A stretch of 64,000 nt of DNA from Hydractinia symbiolongicarpus (lineage: Eukaryota > Cnidaria > Hydrozoa > Anthoathecata > Hydractiniidae). The stretch spans positions 21,122,001 through 21,186,000 of the forward strand of contig NC_079888.1 of the NCBI RefSeq assembly GCF_029227915.1. The letters are read 5' to 3'. The notes below the pieces were generated by a model that was not told the origin of the DNA, ran no database searches, and saw only the letters and a program-made list of their open reading frames with translations. Below, piece by piece: positions 50,101 to 63,110 of the stretch. Made by a program: the position numbers and the translations under genes. How positions within the stretch are numbered: the first letter of the stretch is position 1; each line of letters begins with the position of its first letter.

Positions 50101-52813
50101 AAAGAAAAAGCGACAGTTTCAAGAACTACATTTCATTGACTTTCTAACGGTGTCAGTCCGTTTGAGTTAAAACGGTTGGGTCACATATTCGTACCAACAT
50201 GTATTTAGCGATATTTTTCTGATATTACTAGGTTGCATCGCTTTTAACTATGAAACGATTGACTGTGGGACTTAATTGAGCTAACTTTGGGCTGTCACCT
50301 GATAAATGTGATAAAGGAGACAATTGGTCTCCAAGAAAAAACATTCTTCTTTATTTGACATGATTGCCGAAACTCAGCGATTACACTGGGCTCTGTGGTA
50401 GCGCTTCATTTAAAAATTATGATAAAAAAAGTCATTTTTTTATTGTGGGACCAATCCTAGCCATTATCGCGCGCTGAGAAAATAGCGAGAGTTTCAAAAA
50501 CTACATTTCATTGACTTTCTAACGGTGTCAGTCCGTTTGAATTTCAGCGGTTGTGTCACATATTGGTACCAACATGAATTTAGCGATATTGTTTTGATAT
50601 TACTAGGTTGCATCGCTTTTAACAATGAAACGTTGACTGTGGAACTAAATTGAACTAACTTTAGACTGTGACCTGATAAATGTGATAAATAAGACAATTG
50701 GACTCCAAGAAATAACATTCTTCTTAATTTGACGTGATTGCCGGAACTCAGCGATTACACTGGGCTCTATGGTAGCGCTTCATTTAAGAATTAAGATAAA
50801 AAAAGTCTTATTTTTATTGTGGCACCAATCCTAGCCGTTATCCTGCGCTGAGGAAATAGCGACTGTTTCAAAAACTACATTTCATTGACTTTCTAACGGT
50901 GTCAGTCCGTTTGAGTTTCAACGGTTGTTACATATTCATACCAACATGTATTTAGCGATATTTTTTGATATTACTAGGTTGCATCGCTTTTAACAATGAA
51001 ACGTTGACTGTGGGACTTAATTGAACTAACTTTGGACTGTGACCTGATAAATGTGATAAATGAGACAATTGGACTCCAAGAAATAACATTCTTGTTAACT
51101 TGACGTGATTGCCGGAACTCAGCGATTACACTGGGCACTGTGGTAGCGCTTCATTTAAAAATTAAGATACAAAAAGTCATTTTTTTATTGTGGGACCAAT
51201 CCTAGCCGTTATCGCGCGTTAAAGAAATAGCGACAGTTTCAAGAACTACATTTCATTGACTTTCTAACGGTGTCAGTCCGTTTGAGTTACAACGGTTGGG
51301 TCACATATTCGTACCAACATGTATTTAGCGATATTTTTCTGATATTACTAGGTTGCATCGCTTTTAATTATGAAACGATTGACTGTGGGACTTAATTGAG
51401 GTAACTTTGGAAGGTCACCTGATAAATGTGATAAATGAGACTATTGGACTCCAAGAAATAACATTCTTCTTAATTTGACGTGATTGCCGGAACTCAGCGA
51501 TTACACTGGGCTCTGTGGTAGCGCTTCATTTAAGAATTAAGAAAAAAAAGTCATTTTTTTATTGCGGGACCAATCCTAGCCATTATCTCGCGCTGAAGAA
51601 ATAGCGGCAGTTTCAAAAACTACATTTTATTGACTTTCTAACGGTGTCAGTCCGTTTGAGTTACAACGGTTGGGTCACATATTCGTACCAACATGTATTT
51701 AGCGATATTTTTTTGATATTACTAGGTTGCATCGCTTTTAACAATGAAACGTTGACTGTGGGACTTAATTGAACTAACTTCGGACTGTGAACTAATAAAT
51801 GTGATAAATGAGACAATTGGACTCCAAGAAATAACATTCTTCTTAATTTGACGTGATTGCCGGAACTCAGCGATTACACTGGGCTCTGTGGTAGCGCTTC
51901 ATTTAAGAATTAAGAAAAAAAAGTCATTTTTTTATTGCGGGACCAATCCTAGCCATTATCTCGCGCTGAAGAAATAGCGGCAGTTTCAAAAACTACATTT
52001 TATTGACTTTCTAACGGTGTCAGTCCGTTTGAGTTACAACGGTTGGGTCACATATTCGTACCAACATGTATTTAGCGATATTTTTCTGATATTACTAGGT
52101 TGCATCGCTTTTAACAATGAAACGATTGACTGTGGGACTTAATTGAGCTAACTTAGGACTGTCACCTGATAAATGTAATAAATGAGACAATTGGACTCCA
52201 AGAAATAACATTCTTGTTAATTTGACGTGATTGCCGGAACTCAGCGATTACACTGGGCACTGTGGTAGCGCTTCATTTAAAAATTAAGATACAAAAAGTC
52301 ATTTTTTTATTGTGGGACCAATCCTAGCCGTTATCGCGCGTTAAAGAAATAGCGACAGTTTCAAGATTTACATTTCATTGACTTTCTAACGGTGACAGTC
52401 CGTTTGAGTTACAACGGTTGGGTCACATATTCGTACCAACATGTATTTAGCGATATTTTTCTAATATTACTAGGTTGCATCGCTTTTAACTATGAAACGA
52501 TTGACTGTGGGACTTAATTGAGCTAACTTTGGACTGTCACCTGATAAATGTGATAAATGAGACAATTGGACTCCAAGAAATAACATTCTTGTTAATTTGA
52601 CGTGATTGCCGGAACTCAGCGATTACGCTGGGCACTGTGGTAGCGCTTCATTTAAAAATGAAGATACAAAAAGTCATTTTTTTATTGTGGGACCAATCCT
52701 AGCCGTTATCGCGCGTTAAAGAAAAAGCGACAGTTTCAAGAACTACATTTCATTGACTTTCTAACGGTGTCAGTCCGTTTGAGTTAAAACGGTTGGGTCA
52801 CATATTCGTACCA

Positions 52814-55800
52814 ACATGTATTTAGCGATATTTTTCTGATATTACTAGGTTGCATCGCTTTTAACTATGAAACGATTGACTGTGGGACTTAATTGAGCTA
52901 ACTTTGGACTGTCACCTGATACATGTGATAAAAGAGACAATTGGACTCCAAGAAAAAATATTCTTCTTAATTTGACATGTTTGCCGAAACTCAGCGATTA
53001 CACAGGGCTCTGTGGTAGCGCTTCATTTAAGAATTATGATAAAAAAAGTCATTTTTTCATTGTGGGACCAATCCTAGCCATTATCCTGCCCTGAGGAAAT
53101 AGCGACAGTTTCAAAAACTACATTTCATTGACTTTCTAACGGTGTCAGTCCGTTTGAGTTTCAACGGTTATGTCACATATTCATACCAACATGTATTTAG
53201 CGATATTTTTTCGATATTACTAGGTTGCATCGCTTTTAACAATGAAACGTTGACTGTGGGACTTAATTGAACTAACTTCGGACTGTGACCTGATAAATGT
53301 GATAAATGAGACAATTGCACTCCAAGAAATAACATTCTTCTTAATTTGACGTGATTGCCGGAAGTCAGCGATTACACTGGGCTCTGTGGTAGCGCTTCAT
53401 TTAAGAATTAAGATAAAAAAGTCATTTTTTTATTGCGGGACCAATCATAGCCATTATCTCGCGCTGAAGAAATAGCGGCAGTTTCAAAAACTACATTTTA
53501 TTGACTTTCTAACGGTGTCGGTCCGTTTGAGTTACAACGGTTGGGTCACATAATCGTACCAACATGTATTTAGCGATATATTTCTGATATTACTAGGTTG
53601 CATCGCTTTTAACCATGAAACGATTGACTGTGGGACTTAATTGAGCTAACTTTGGACTGTCACCTGATAAATGTGATAAATGAGACAATTGGACTCCAAG
53701 AAATAACATTCTTGTTAATTTGACGTGATTGCCGGAACTCAGCGATTACACTGGGCACTGTGATAGCGCTTCATTTAAAAATTAAGATACAAAAAGTCAT
53801 TTTTTTATTGCAGGACCAATCCTAGCCATTATCTGGCGCTGAAGAAATAGCGGCAGTTTCAAAAACTACATTTTATTGACTTTCTAACGGTGTCAGTCCG
53901 TTTGAGTTACAACGGATTGGGTCACATATTCGTACCAACATGTATTAAGCGATATTTTTCTGATATTACTAGGTTGCATCGCTTTTAACAATGAAACGAT
54001 TGACTGTGGGACTTAATTGAGCTAACTTTGGACTGTCACCAGATAAATGTGATAAATAAGACAATTGGACTCCAAGAAATAACATTCTTGTTAATTTGAC
54101 GTGATTGCCGGAACTCAGCGATTACACTGGGTACTGTGGTAGCCCTTCATTTAAAAATTAATGTACAAAAAGTCATTTTTTTATTGTGGGACCAATCCTA
54201 GCCGTTATCGCGCGCTAAAGAAATAGCGACAGTTTCAAGAACTACATTTCATTGACTTTCTAACGGTGTCAGTCCGTTTGAGTTACAACGGTTGGGTCAC
54301 ATATTTGTACCAACATGTATTTAGCGATATTTTTCTGATATTACTAGGTTGCATCGCTTTTAACTATGAAACGATTGACTGTGGGACTTAATTGAGCTAA
54401 CTTTGGACTGTCACCTGATAAATGTGATAAAAGAGACAATTGGACTCCAAGAAAAAACATTCTTTTTAATTTGACATGTTTGCCGAAACTTAGCGATTAC
54501 ACTGGGCTCTGTGGTAGCGCTTCATTTAAGAATTATGATAAAAAAAAGTCATTTTTTTATTGTGGGTCCAATCCTAGCCATTATCCTGCGGTGAGGAAAT
54601 AGCGACAGTTTCAAAAACTACATTTCATTGACTTTCTAACGGTGTCAGTCCGTTTGAGTTTCAACGGTTATGTCACATATTCATACCAACATGTATTTAG
54701 CGATATTTTTTCGATATTACTAGGTTGCATCGCTTTTAACAATGAAACGTTGACTGTGGGACTTAATTGAACTAACTTCGGACTGTGACCTGATAAATGT
54801 GATAAATGAGACAATTGCACTCCAAGAAATAACATTCTTCTTAATTTGACGTGATTGCCGGAAGTCAGCGATTACACTGGGCTCTGTGGTAGCGCTTCAT
54901 TTAAGAATTAAGATAAAAAAGTCATTTTTTTATTGCGGGACCAATCCTAGCCATTATCTCGCGCTGAAGAAATAGCGGCAGTTTCAAAAACTACATTTTA
55001 TTGACTTTCTAACGGTGTCGGTCCGTTTGAGTTACAACGGTTGGGTCACATAATCGTACCAACATGTATTTAGCGATATATTTCTGATATTACTAGGTTG
55101 CATCGCTTTTAACCATGAAACGATTGACTGTGGGACTTAATTGAGCTAACTTTGGACTGTCACCTGATAAATGTGATAAATGAGACAATTGGACTCCAAG
55201 AAATAACATTCTTGTTAATTTGACGTGATTGCCGGAACTCAGCGATTACACTGGGCACTGTGATAGCGCTTCATTTAAAAATTAAGATACAAAAAGTCAT
55301 TTTTTTATTGCAGGACCAATCCTAGCCATTATCTGGCGCTGAAGAAATAGCGGCAGTTTCAAAAACTACATTTTATTGACTTTCTAACGGTGTCAGTCCG
55401 TTTGAGTTACAACGGTTGGGTCACATATTCGTACCAACATGTATTAAGCGATATTTTTCTGATATTACTAGGTTGCATCGCTTTTAACAATGAAACGATT
55501 GACTGTGGGACTTAATTGAGCTAACTTTGGACTGTCACCAGATAAATGTGATAAATAAGACAATTGGACTCCAAGAAATAACATTCTTGTTAATTTGACG
55601 TGATTGCCGGAACTCAGCGATTACACTGGGTACTGTGGTAGCCCTTCATTTAAAAATTAAGATACAAAAAGTCATTTTTTTATTGTGGGACCAATCCTAG
55701 CCGTTATCGCGCGCTAAAGAAATAGCGACAGTTTCAAGAACTACATTTCATTGACTTTCTAACGGTGTCAGTCCGTTTGAGTTACAACGGTTGGGTCACA

Positions 55801-55903
55801 TATTTGTACCAACATGTATTTAGCGATATTTTTCTGATATTACTAGGTTGCATCGCTTTTAACTATGAAACGATTGACTGTGGGACTTAATTGAGCTAAC
55901 TTT
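52814..55903. repeat. Four-monomer tandem duplication (period 1,500/1,499 bp)
   Basis: 52,814-54,404 matches 54,314-55,903. Shared markers are GACATGTTTGCCG, TTATCCTGC, TTTCGATATTAC, CAATTGCACTCC, GGAAGTCAGCG, GTGTCGGTCC, CATAATCGTACC, GATATATTTCTG, CTGTGATAGC, TTGCAGGACC and TATCTGGCGC. A one-base insertion (AACGGATTGGG near 53,911) is only in the first copy and changes the offset from 1,500 to 1,499. The left block has a single version of this stretch at about 43.2-44.7 kb. Confidence 0.88.
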
Positions 55904-58859
55904 GGTCTGTCACCTGATAATTGTGATAAATGAGACAATTGGACTCCAAGAAATAACATTCTTGTTAATTTGACGTGATTGCCGAAACTCAGCGATTACA
56001 CTGGGCACTGTGGTAGCGCTTCATTTAAAAATTAAGATACAAAAAGTCATTTTTTTATTGTGGGACCAATCCTAGCCGTTATCGCGTGCTAAAGAAATAG
56101 CGACAGTTTCAAGAACTACATTTCATTGACTTTCTAACGGTGTCAGTCCGTTTGAGTTACAACGGTTGGGTCACATATTTGTACCAACATGTATTTAGCG
56201 ATATTTTTCTGATATTACTAGGTTGCATCGCTTTTAACTATGAAACGATTGACTGTGGGACTTAATTGAGCTAACTTTGGACTGTCACCTGATAAATGTG
56301 ATAAAAGAGACAATTGGACTCCAAGAAAAAACATTCTTCTTAATTTGACATGATTGCCGAAACTCAGCGATTACACTGGGCTCTGTGGTAGCGCTTCATT
56401 TAAGAATTATGATAAAAAACAGTCATTTTTTCATTGTGGAAACAATCCTAGCCATTATCCTGCCAGAGGAAATAGCGACAGTTTCAAAAACTACATTTCA
56501 TTGACTTTCTAACGGTGTCAGTCCGTTTGGGTTTCAACGGTTGTGCCACATATTCATACCAACATGTATTTAGCGATATTTTTTCGATATTACTAGGTTG
56601 CATCGCTTTTAACAATGAAACGTTGACTGTGGGACTTAATTGAACTAACTTCGGACTGTGACCTGATAAATGTGATAAATGAGACAATTGGACTCCAAGA
56701 AATAACAATCTTCTTAATTTGACGTGATTGCCAGAACTCAGCGATTACACTGGGCTCTGTGGTAGCGCTTCATTTAAGAATTAAGATAAAAAAGTCATTT
56801 TTTTATTGCAGAACCAATCCTAGCCATTATCTCGCGCTGAAGAAATAGCGGCAGTTTCTAAAACTACATTTTATTGACTTTCTAACGGTGTCAGTCCGTT
56901 TGAGTTACAACTGTTGGGTCACATATTCGTACCAACATGTATTTAGCGATATTTTTCTGATATTACTAGGTTACATCGCTTTTAACCATGAAACGATTGA
57001 CTGTGGGACTTAATTGAGCTAACTTTGGACTGTCACCTGATAAATGTGATAAATGAGACAATTGGACTCCAAGAAATAACATTCTTGTTAATTTGACGTG
57101 ATTGCCGGAACTCAGCGATTACACTGGGCACTGTGATAGCGCTTCATTTAAAAATTAAGATACAAAAAGTCATTTTTTTATTGCAGGACCAATCCTAGCC
57201 ATTATCTGGCGCTGAAGAAATAGCGGCAGTTTCAAAAACTACATTTTATTGACTTTCTAACGGTGTCAGTCCGTTTGAGTTACAACGGTTGGGTCACATA
57301 TTCGTACCAACATGTATTAAGCGATATTTTTCTGATATTACTAGGTTGCATCGCTTTTAACAATGAAACGATTGACTGTGGGACTTAATTGAGCTAACTT
57401 TGGACTGTCACCAGATAAATGTGATAAATAAGACAATTGGACTCCAAGAAATAACATTCTTGTTAATTTGACGTGATTGCCGGAACTCAGCGATTACACT
57501 GGGTACTGTGGTAGCCCTTCATTTAAAAATTAAGATACAAAAAGTCATTTTTTTATTGTGGGACCAATCCTAGCCGTTATCGCGCGCTAAAGAAATAGCG
57601 ACAGTTTCAAGAACTACATTTCATTGACTTTCTAACGGTGTCAGTCCGTTTGAGTTACAACGGTTGGGTCACATATTTGTACCAACATGTATTTAGCGAT
57701 ATTTTTCTGATATTACTAGGTTGCATCGCTTTTAACTATGAAACGATTGACTGTGGGACTTAATTGAGCTAACTTTGGTCTGTCACCTGATAATTGTGAT
57801 AAATGAGACAATTGGACTCCAAGAAATAACATTCTTGTTAATTTGACGTGATTGCCGAAACTCAGCGATTACACTGGGCACTGTGGTAGCGCTTCATTTA
57901 AAAATTAAGATACAAAAAGTCATTTTTTTATTGTGGGACCAATCCTAGCCGTTATCGCGTGCTAAAGAAATAGCGACAGTTTCAAGAACTACATTTCATT
58001 GACTTTCTAACGGTGTCAGTCCGTTTGAGTTACAACGGTTGGGTCACATATTTGTACCAACATGTATTTAGCGATATTTTTCTGATATTACTAGGTTGCA
58101 TCGCTTTTAACTATGAAACGATTGACTGTGGGACTTAATTGAGCTAACTTTGGACTGTCACCTGATAAATGTGATAAAAGAGACAATTGGACTCCAAGAA
58201 AAAACATTCTTCTTAATTTGACATGATTGCCGAAACTCAGCGATTACACTGGGCTCTGTGGTAGCGCTTCATTTAAGAATTATGATAAAAAACAGTCATT
58301 TTTTCATTGTGGAAACAATCCTAGCCATTATCCTGCCAGAGGAAATAGCGACAGTTTCAAAAACTACATTTCATTGACTTTCTAACGGTGTCAGTCCGTT
58401 TGGGTTTCAACGGTTGTGCCACATATTCATACCAACATGTATTTAGCGATATTTTTTCGATATTACTAGGTTGCATCGCTTTTAACAATGAAACGTTGAC
58501 TGTGGGACTTAATTGAACTAACTTCGGACTGTGACCTGATAAATGTGATAAATGAGACAATTGGACTCCAAGAAATAACAATCTTCTTAATTTGACGTGA
58601 TTGCCAGAACTCAGCGATTACACTGGGCTCTGTGGTAGCGCTTCATTTAAGAATTAAGATAAAAAAGTCATTTTTTTATTGCAGAACCAATCCTAGCCAT
58701 TATCTCGCGCTGAAGAAATAGCGGCAGTTTCTAAAACTACATTTTATTGACTTTCTAACGGTGTCAGTCCGTTTGAGTTACAACTGTTGGGTCACATATT
58801 CGTACCAACATGTATTTAGCGATATTTTTCTGATATTACTAGGTTACATCGCTTTTAAC
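55100..58859. repeat. Five-monomer tandem duplication (period 1,873 bp)
   Basis: 55,100-56,986 matches 56,973-58,859. GCAGAACCAATCC is at 56,808 and 58,681. GTGGAAACAATCC with CCTGCCAGAGG, AACAATCTTCTTAATT, TTGCCAGAACTC and GGTTACATCGC occur in both. I saw no differences between copies away from the edges. The edge substitutions are GGTTGCATCG/GGTTACATCG at about 55,099 and AACCATG/AACAATG at 58,860. Confidence 0.92.
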
Positions 58860-60054
58860 AATGAAACGATTGACTGTGGGACTTAATTGAGCTAACTTTG
58901 GACTGTCACCTGATAAATGTGATAAATGAGACAATTGGACTCCAAGAAATAACATTCTTGTTAATTTGACGTGATTGCCGGAACTCAGCGATTACACTGG
59001 GCACTGTGGTAGCGCTTCATTTAAAAATTAAGATACAAAAAGTCATTTTTTTATTGTGGGAACAATCCTAGCCATTATCCTGTGCTGAGGAAATAGCGAC
59101 AATTTCAAAAACTACATTTCATTGACTTTCTAACGGTGTCAGTCCGTTTGAGTTTCAACGGGTGTGTCACATTATCATACCAACATGTATTTAGCGATAT
59201 TTTTTTGATATTACTAGGTTGCATCGCTTTCAACAATAAAACGTTAACTGTGGGACTTAATTGAACTAACTTTGGACTGTGACCTGATAAATGTGATAAA
59301 TGAGACAATTGGACTCCAAGAAAAAACATTCTTGTTAACTTGACGTGATTGCCGGAACTCAGCGATTACACTGGGCACTGTGGCAGCGCTTCATTTAAAA
59401 ATTGGGCTAAAAAAAGTCATTTTTTTACTGTGGAACCTATCCTAGCCGTTAGCGCGCGTTGAAGAAAAAGCGACAGTTTCAAAAACTACATTTCCTTGAG
59501 TTTCTAACGGTGTCAGTCCGTTTGAGTTACAACGGTTGGGTCACATATTCGTACCAACATGCATTTAGCGATATTTTTCTGATATTACTAGGTTGAATCG
59601 CTTTTAACAATGAAACGATTGATTGTGGGACTTAATTGAGCTGACTTTGGACTGTCACCTGATAAATATGATAAATGAGACAATTGGACTCCAAGAAATA
59701 ACATTCTTGTTAATTTGACGTGATTGCCGGAACTCAGCGATTACACTTGTCACTGTGGTAGCGCTTCATTTAAAAATTAATATACAAAAAGTCATTTTTT
59801 TATTGTGTGACCAATCCTAGCCGTTATCGCGCGCTAAAGAAATAGCGACAGTTTCAAGAACTACATTTCATTGACTTTCTAACGGTGTCAGTCCGTTTGA
59901 GTTACAACGGTTGGGTCACATATTCGTACCAACATGTATTTAACGATATTTTAGTGATATTACTAGGTTGCATCGCTTTTAACTATGAAACGATTGACTG
60001 TGGGACTTAATTGAGCTAACTTTGGACTGTGACCTGATAAATGTGATAAAAGAG

Positions 60055-61629
60055 ACAATTGGACTCCAAGAAAAAACATTCTTCTTAATTTGACATGATT
60101 GCCGAAACTCCGCGATTACACTGGGCTCTGTGGTAGCGCTTCATTTAAGAATTATGATAAAAAAAGTCATTTTTTTATTGTGGGACCAATCCTAGCCATT
60201 ATCGCGCGCTGAGGAAATAGCGACAGTTTCAAAAACTACATTTCATTGACTTTCTAACGGTGTCAGTCCGTTTGAGTTTCAACTGTTGTGTCACATATTC
60301 GTACCAACATGTATTTAGCGATATTTTTTTGATATTACTAGGTTGCATCGCTTTTAACAATGAAACGTTGAGTGTGAGACTTAATTGAACTAACTTTGGA
60401 CTGTGACCTGATAAATGAGATAAATGAGACAATTGGACTCCAAGAAATAACATTCTTCTTAATTTGACGTGATTGCCGGAACTCAGCGATTATACTGGGC
60501 TCTGTGGTAACGCTTCAATTAAGAATTAAGATAAAAAAGTCATTTTTTTATTGCGGGACCAATCCTAGCCATTATCTCGCGCTGAAGAAATAGCGGCAGT
60601 TTCAAAAACTACATTTCATTGACTTTCTAACGGTGTCAGTCCGTTTGAGTTACAACGGTTGGGTCATATATTCGTACCAACATGTATTTAGCGATATTTT
60701 TCTGATATCACTAGGTTGCATCGCTTTTAACAATGAAACGATTGACTGTGGGACTTAATTGAGCTAACTTTGGACTGTCACCTGATAAATGTGATAAAGG
60801 AGACAATTGGACTCCAAGAAAAAACATTCTTCTTAATTTGACATGACTGCCGAAACTCCGCGATTACACTGGGCTCTGTGGTAGCGCTTCATTTAAGAAT
60901 TATGATAAAAAAAGTCATTTTTTTATTGCGGGACCAATCCTAGCCATTATCTCGCGCTGAAGAAATAGCGGCAGTTTCAAAAACTACATTTCGTTTACTT
61001 TCGTTTGAGTTTCAACTGTTGTGTCACATATTCGTACCAACATGTATTTAGCGATATTTTTTTGATATTACTAGGTTGCATCGCTTTTAACAATGAAACG
61101 TTGAGTGTGGGACTTAATTGAACTAACTTTGGACTGTGACCTGATAAATGAGATAAATGAGACAATTGGACTCCAAGAAATAACATTCTTCTGAATTTGA
61201 CGTGATTGCCGGAACTCAGCGATTATACTGGGCTCTGTGGTAACGCTTCAATTAAGAATTAAGATAAAAAAGTCATTTTTTTATTGCGGGACCAATCCTA
61301 GCCATTATCTCGCGCTGAAGAAATAGCGGCAGTTTCAAAAACTACATTTCATTGACTTTCTAACGGTGTCAGTCCGTTTGAGTTACAACGGTTGGGTCAT
61401 ATATTCGTACCAACATGTATTTAGCGATATTTTTCTGATATCACTAGGTTGCATCGCTTTTAACAATGAAACGATTGACTGTGGGACTTAATTGAGCTAA
61501 CTTTGGACTGTCACCTGATAAATGTGATAAAGGAGACAATTGGACTCCAAGAAAAAACATTCTTCTTAATTTGACATGATTGCCGAAACTCCGCGATTAC
61601 ACTGGGCTCTGTGGTAGCGCTTCATTTAA
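60055..61629. repeat. Four-monomer higher-order unit, copy 1 (period 1,481-1,482 bp)
   Basis: Contains the 15-bp-deletion monomer, the TTTCAACTGTTGTGTC monomer with CGTTGAGTGTG, GGGTCATATATTCG with GATATCACTAGG, and CTTCAATTAAGAATT. It is matched by 61,536-63,110. A shorter version is at 46.2-47.5 kb in the left block. The period is below 4 x 373 because one member has lost 15 bp. Confidence 0.9.
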
Positions 61630-63110
61630 GAATTATGATAAAAAAAGTCATTTTTTTATTGTGGGACCAATCCTAGCCATTATCGCGCGCTGAGGAAATA
61701 GCGACAGTTTCAAAAACTACATTTCATTGACTTTCTAACGGTGTCAGTCCGTTTGAATTTCAACTGTTGTGTCACATATTCGTACCAACATGTATTTAGC
61801 GATATTTTTTTGATATTACTAGGTTGCATCGCTTTTAACAATGAAACGTTGAGTGTGAGACTTAATTGAACTAACTTTGGACTGTGACCTGATAAATGAG
61901 ATAAATGAGACAATTGGACTCCAAGAAATAACATTCTTCTTAATTTGACGTGATTGCCGGAACTCAGCGATTATACTGGGCTCTGTGGTAACGCTTCAAT
62001 TAAGAATTAAGATAAAAAAAGTCATTTTTTTATTGCGGGACCAATCCTAGCCATTATCTCGCGCCGAAGAAATAGCGGCAGTTTCAAAAACTACATTTCA
62101 TTGACTTTCTAACGGTGTCAGTCCGTTTGAGTTACAACGGTTGGGTCATATATTCGTACCAACATGTATTTAGCGATATTTTTCTGATATCACTAGGTTG
62201 CATCGCTTTTAACAATGAAACGATTGACTGTGGGACTTAATTGAGCTAACTTTGGACTGTCACCTGATAAATGTGATAAAGGAGACAATTGGACTCCAAG
62301 AAAAAACATTCTTCTTAATTTGACATGACTGCCGAAACTCCGCGATTACACTGGGCTCTGTGGTAGCGCTTCATTTAAGAATTATGATAAAAAAAGTCAT
62401 TTTTTTATTGCGGGACCAATCCTAGCCATTATCTCGCGCTGAAGAAATAGCGGCAGTTTCAAAAACTACATTTCGTTTACTTTCGTTTGAGTTTCAACTG
62501 TTGTGTCACATATTCGTACCAACATGTATTTAGCGATATTTTTTTGATATTACTAGGTTGCATCGCTTTTAACAATGAAACGTTGAGTGTGGGACTTAAT
62601 TGAACTAACTTTGGACTGTGACCTGATAAATGAGATAAATGAGACAATTGGACTCCAAGAAATAACATTCTTCTTAATTTGACGTGATTGCCGGAACTCA
62701 GCGATTATACTGGGCTCTGTGGTAACGCTTCAATTAAGAATTAAGATAAAAAAGTCATTTTTTTATTGCGGGACCAATCCTAGCCATTATCTCGCGCTGA
62801 AGAAATAGCGGCATTTTCAAAAACTACATTTCATTGACTTTCTAACGGTGTCAGTCCGTTTGAGTTACAACGGTTGGGTCATATATTCGTACCAACATGT
62901 ATTTAGCGATATTTTTCTGATATCACTAGGTTGCATCGCTTTTAACAATGAAACGATTGACTGTGGGACTTAATTGAGCTAACTTTGGACTGTCACCTGA
63001 TAAATGTGATAAAGGAGACAATTGGACTCCAAGAAAAAACATTCTTCTTAATTTGACATGATTGCCGAAACTCCGCGATTACACTGGGCTCTGTGGTAGC
63101 GCTTCATTTA
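61536..63110. repeat. Four-monomer higher-order unit, copy 2
   Basis: Second copy of 60,055-61,629. A one-base longer A-run near 62,015 shifts the offset from 1,481 to 1,482. Small differences include TTTGAATTTCAAC near 61,753 and CGCGCCGAAG near 62,061. It ends at 63,111, where the sequence switches to AAAAATTAATATAC. Confidence 0.9.

Larger units (their letters stand above)
47500..61352. repeat. Remodelled second copy of the 28-monomer block (~13.85 kb)
   Basis: Follows the left copy directly. It begins where a CTCGCGCTGAAG-type monomer switches to the TCATCGAC patch type at about 47,500-47,517. It ends at about 61,352, the position equivalent to 47,517. Net size is nine monomers larger than the left copy. 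Gains include two monomers at about 49,664-50,400, a four-monomer tandem duplication (52.8-55.9 kb) and a five-monomer tandem duplication (55.1-58.9 kb). It lacks about four monomers equivalent to 39,970-41,472. No genes are present. Confidence 0.83.

Noticed and set aside
56484-56708. A recurring minus-strand open frame of about 63-74 codons, also at 790, 46394, 58357, 60229, 63567 and elsewhere
   Set aside because: It occurs in only a minority of the ~171 monomers and others break it with stops or shifts. It has no recognisable domain and simply repeats with the satellite. It is a chance open frame, not a gene.
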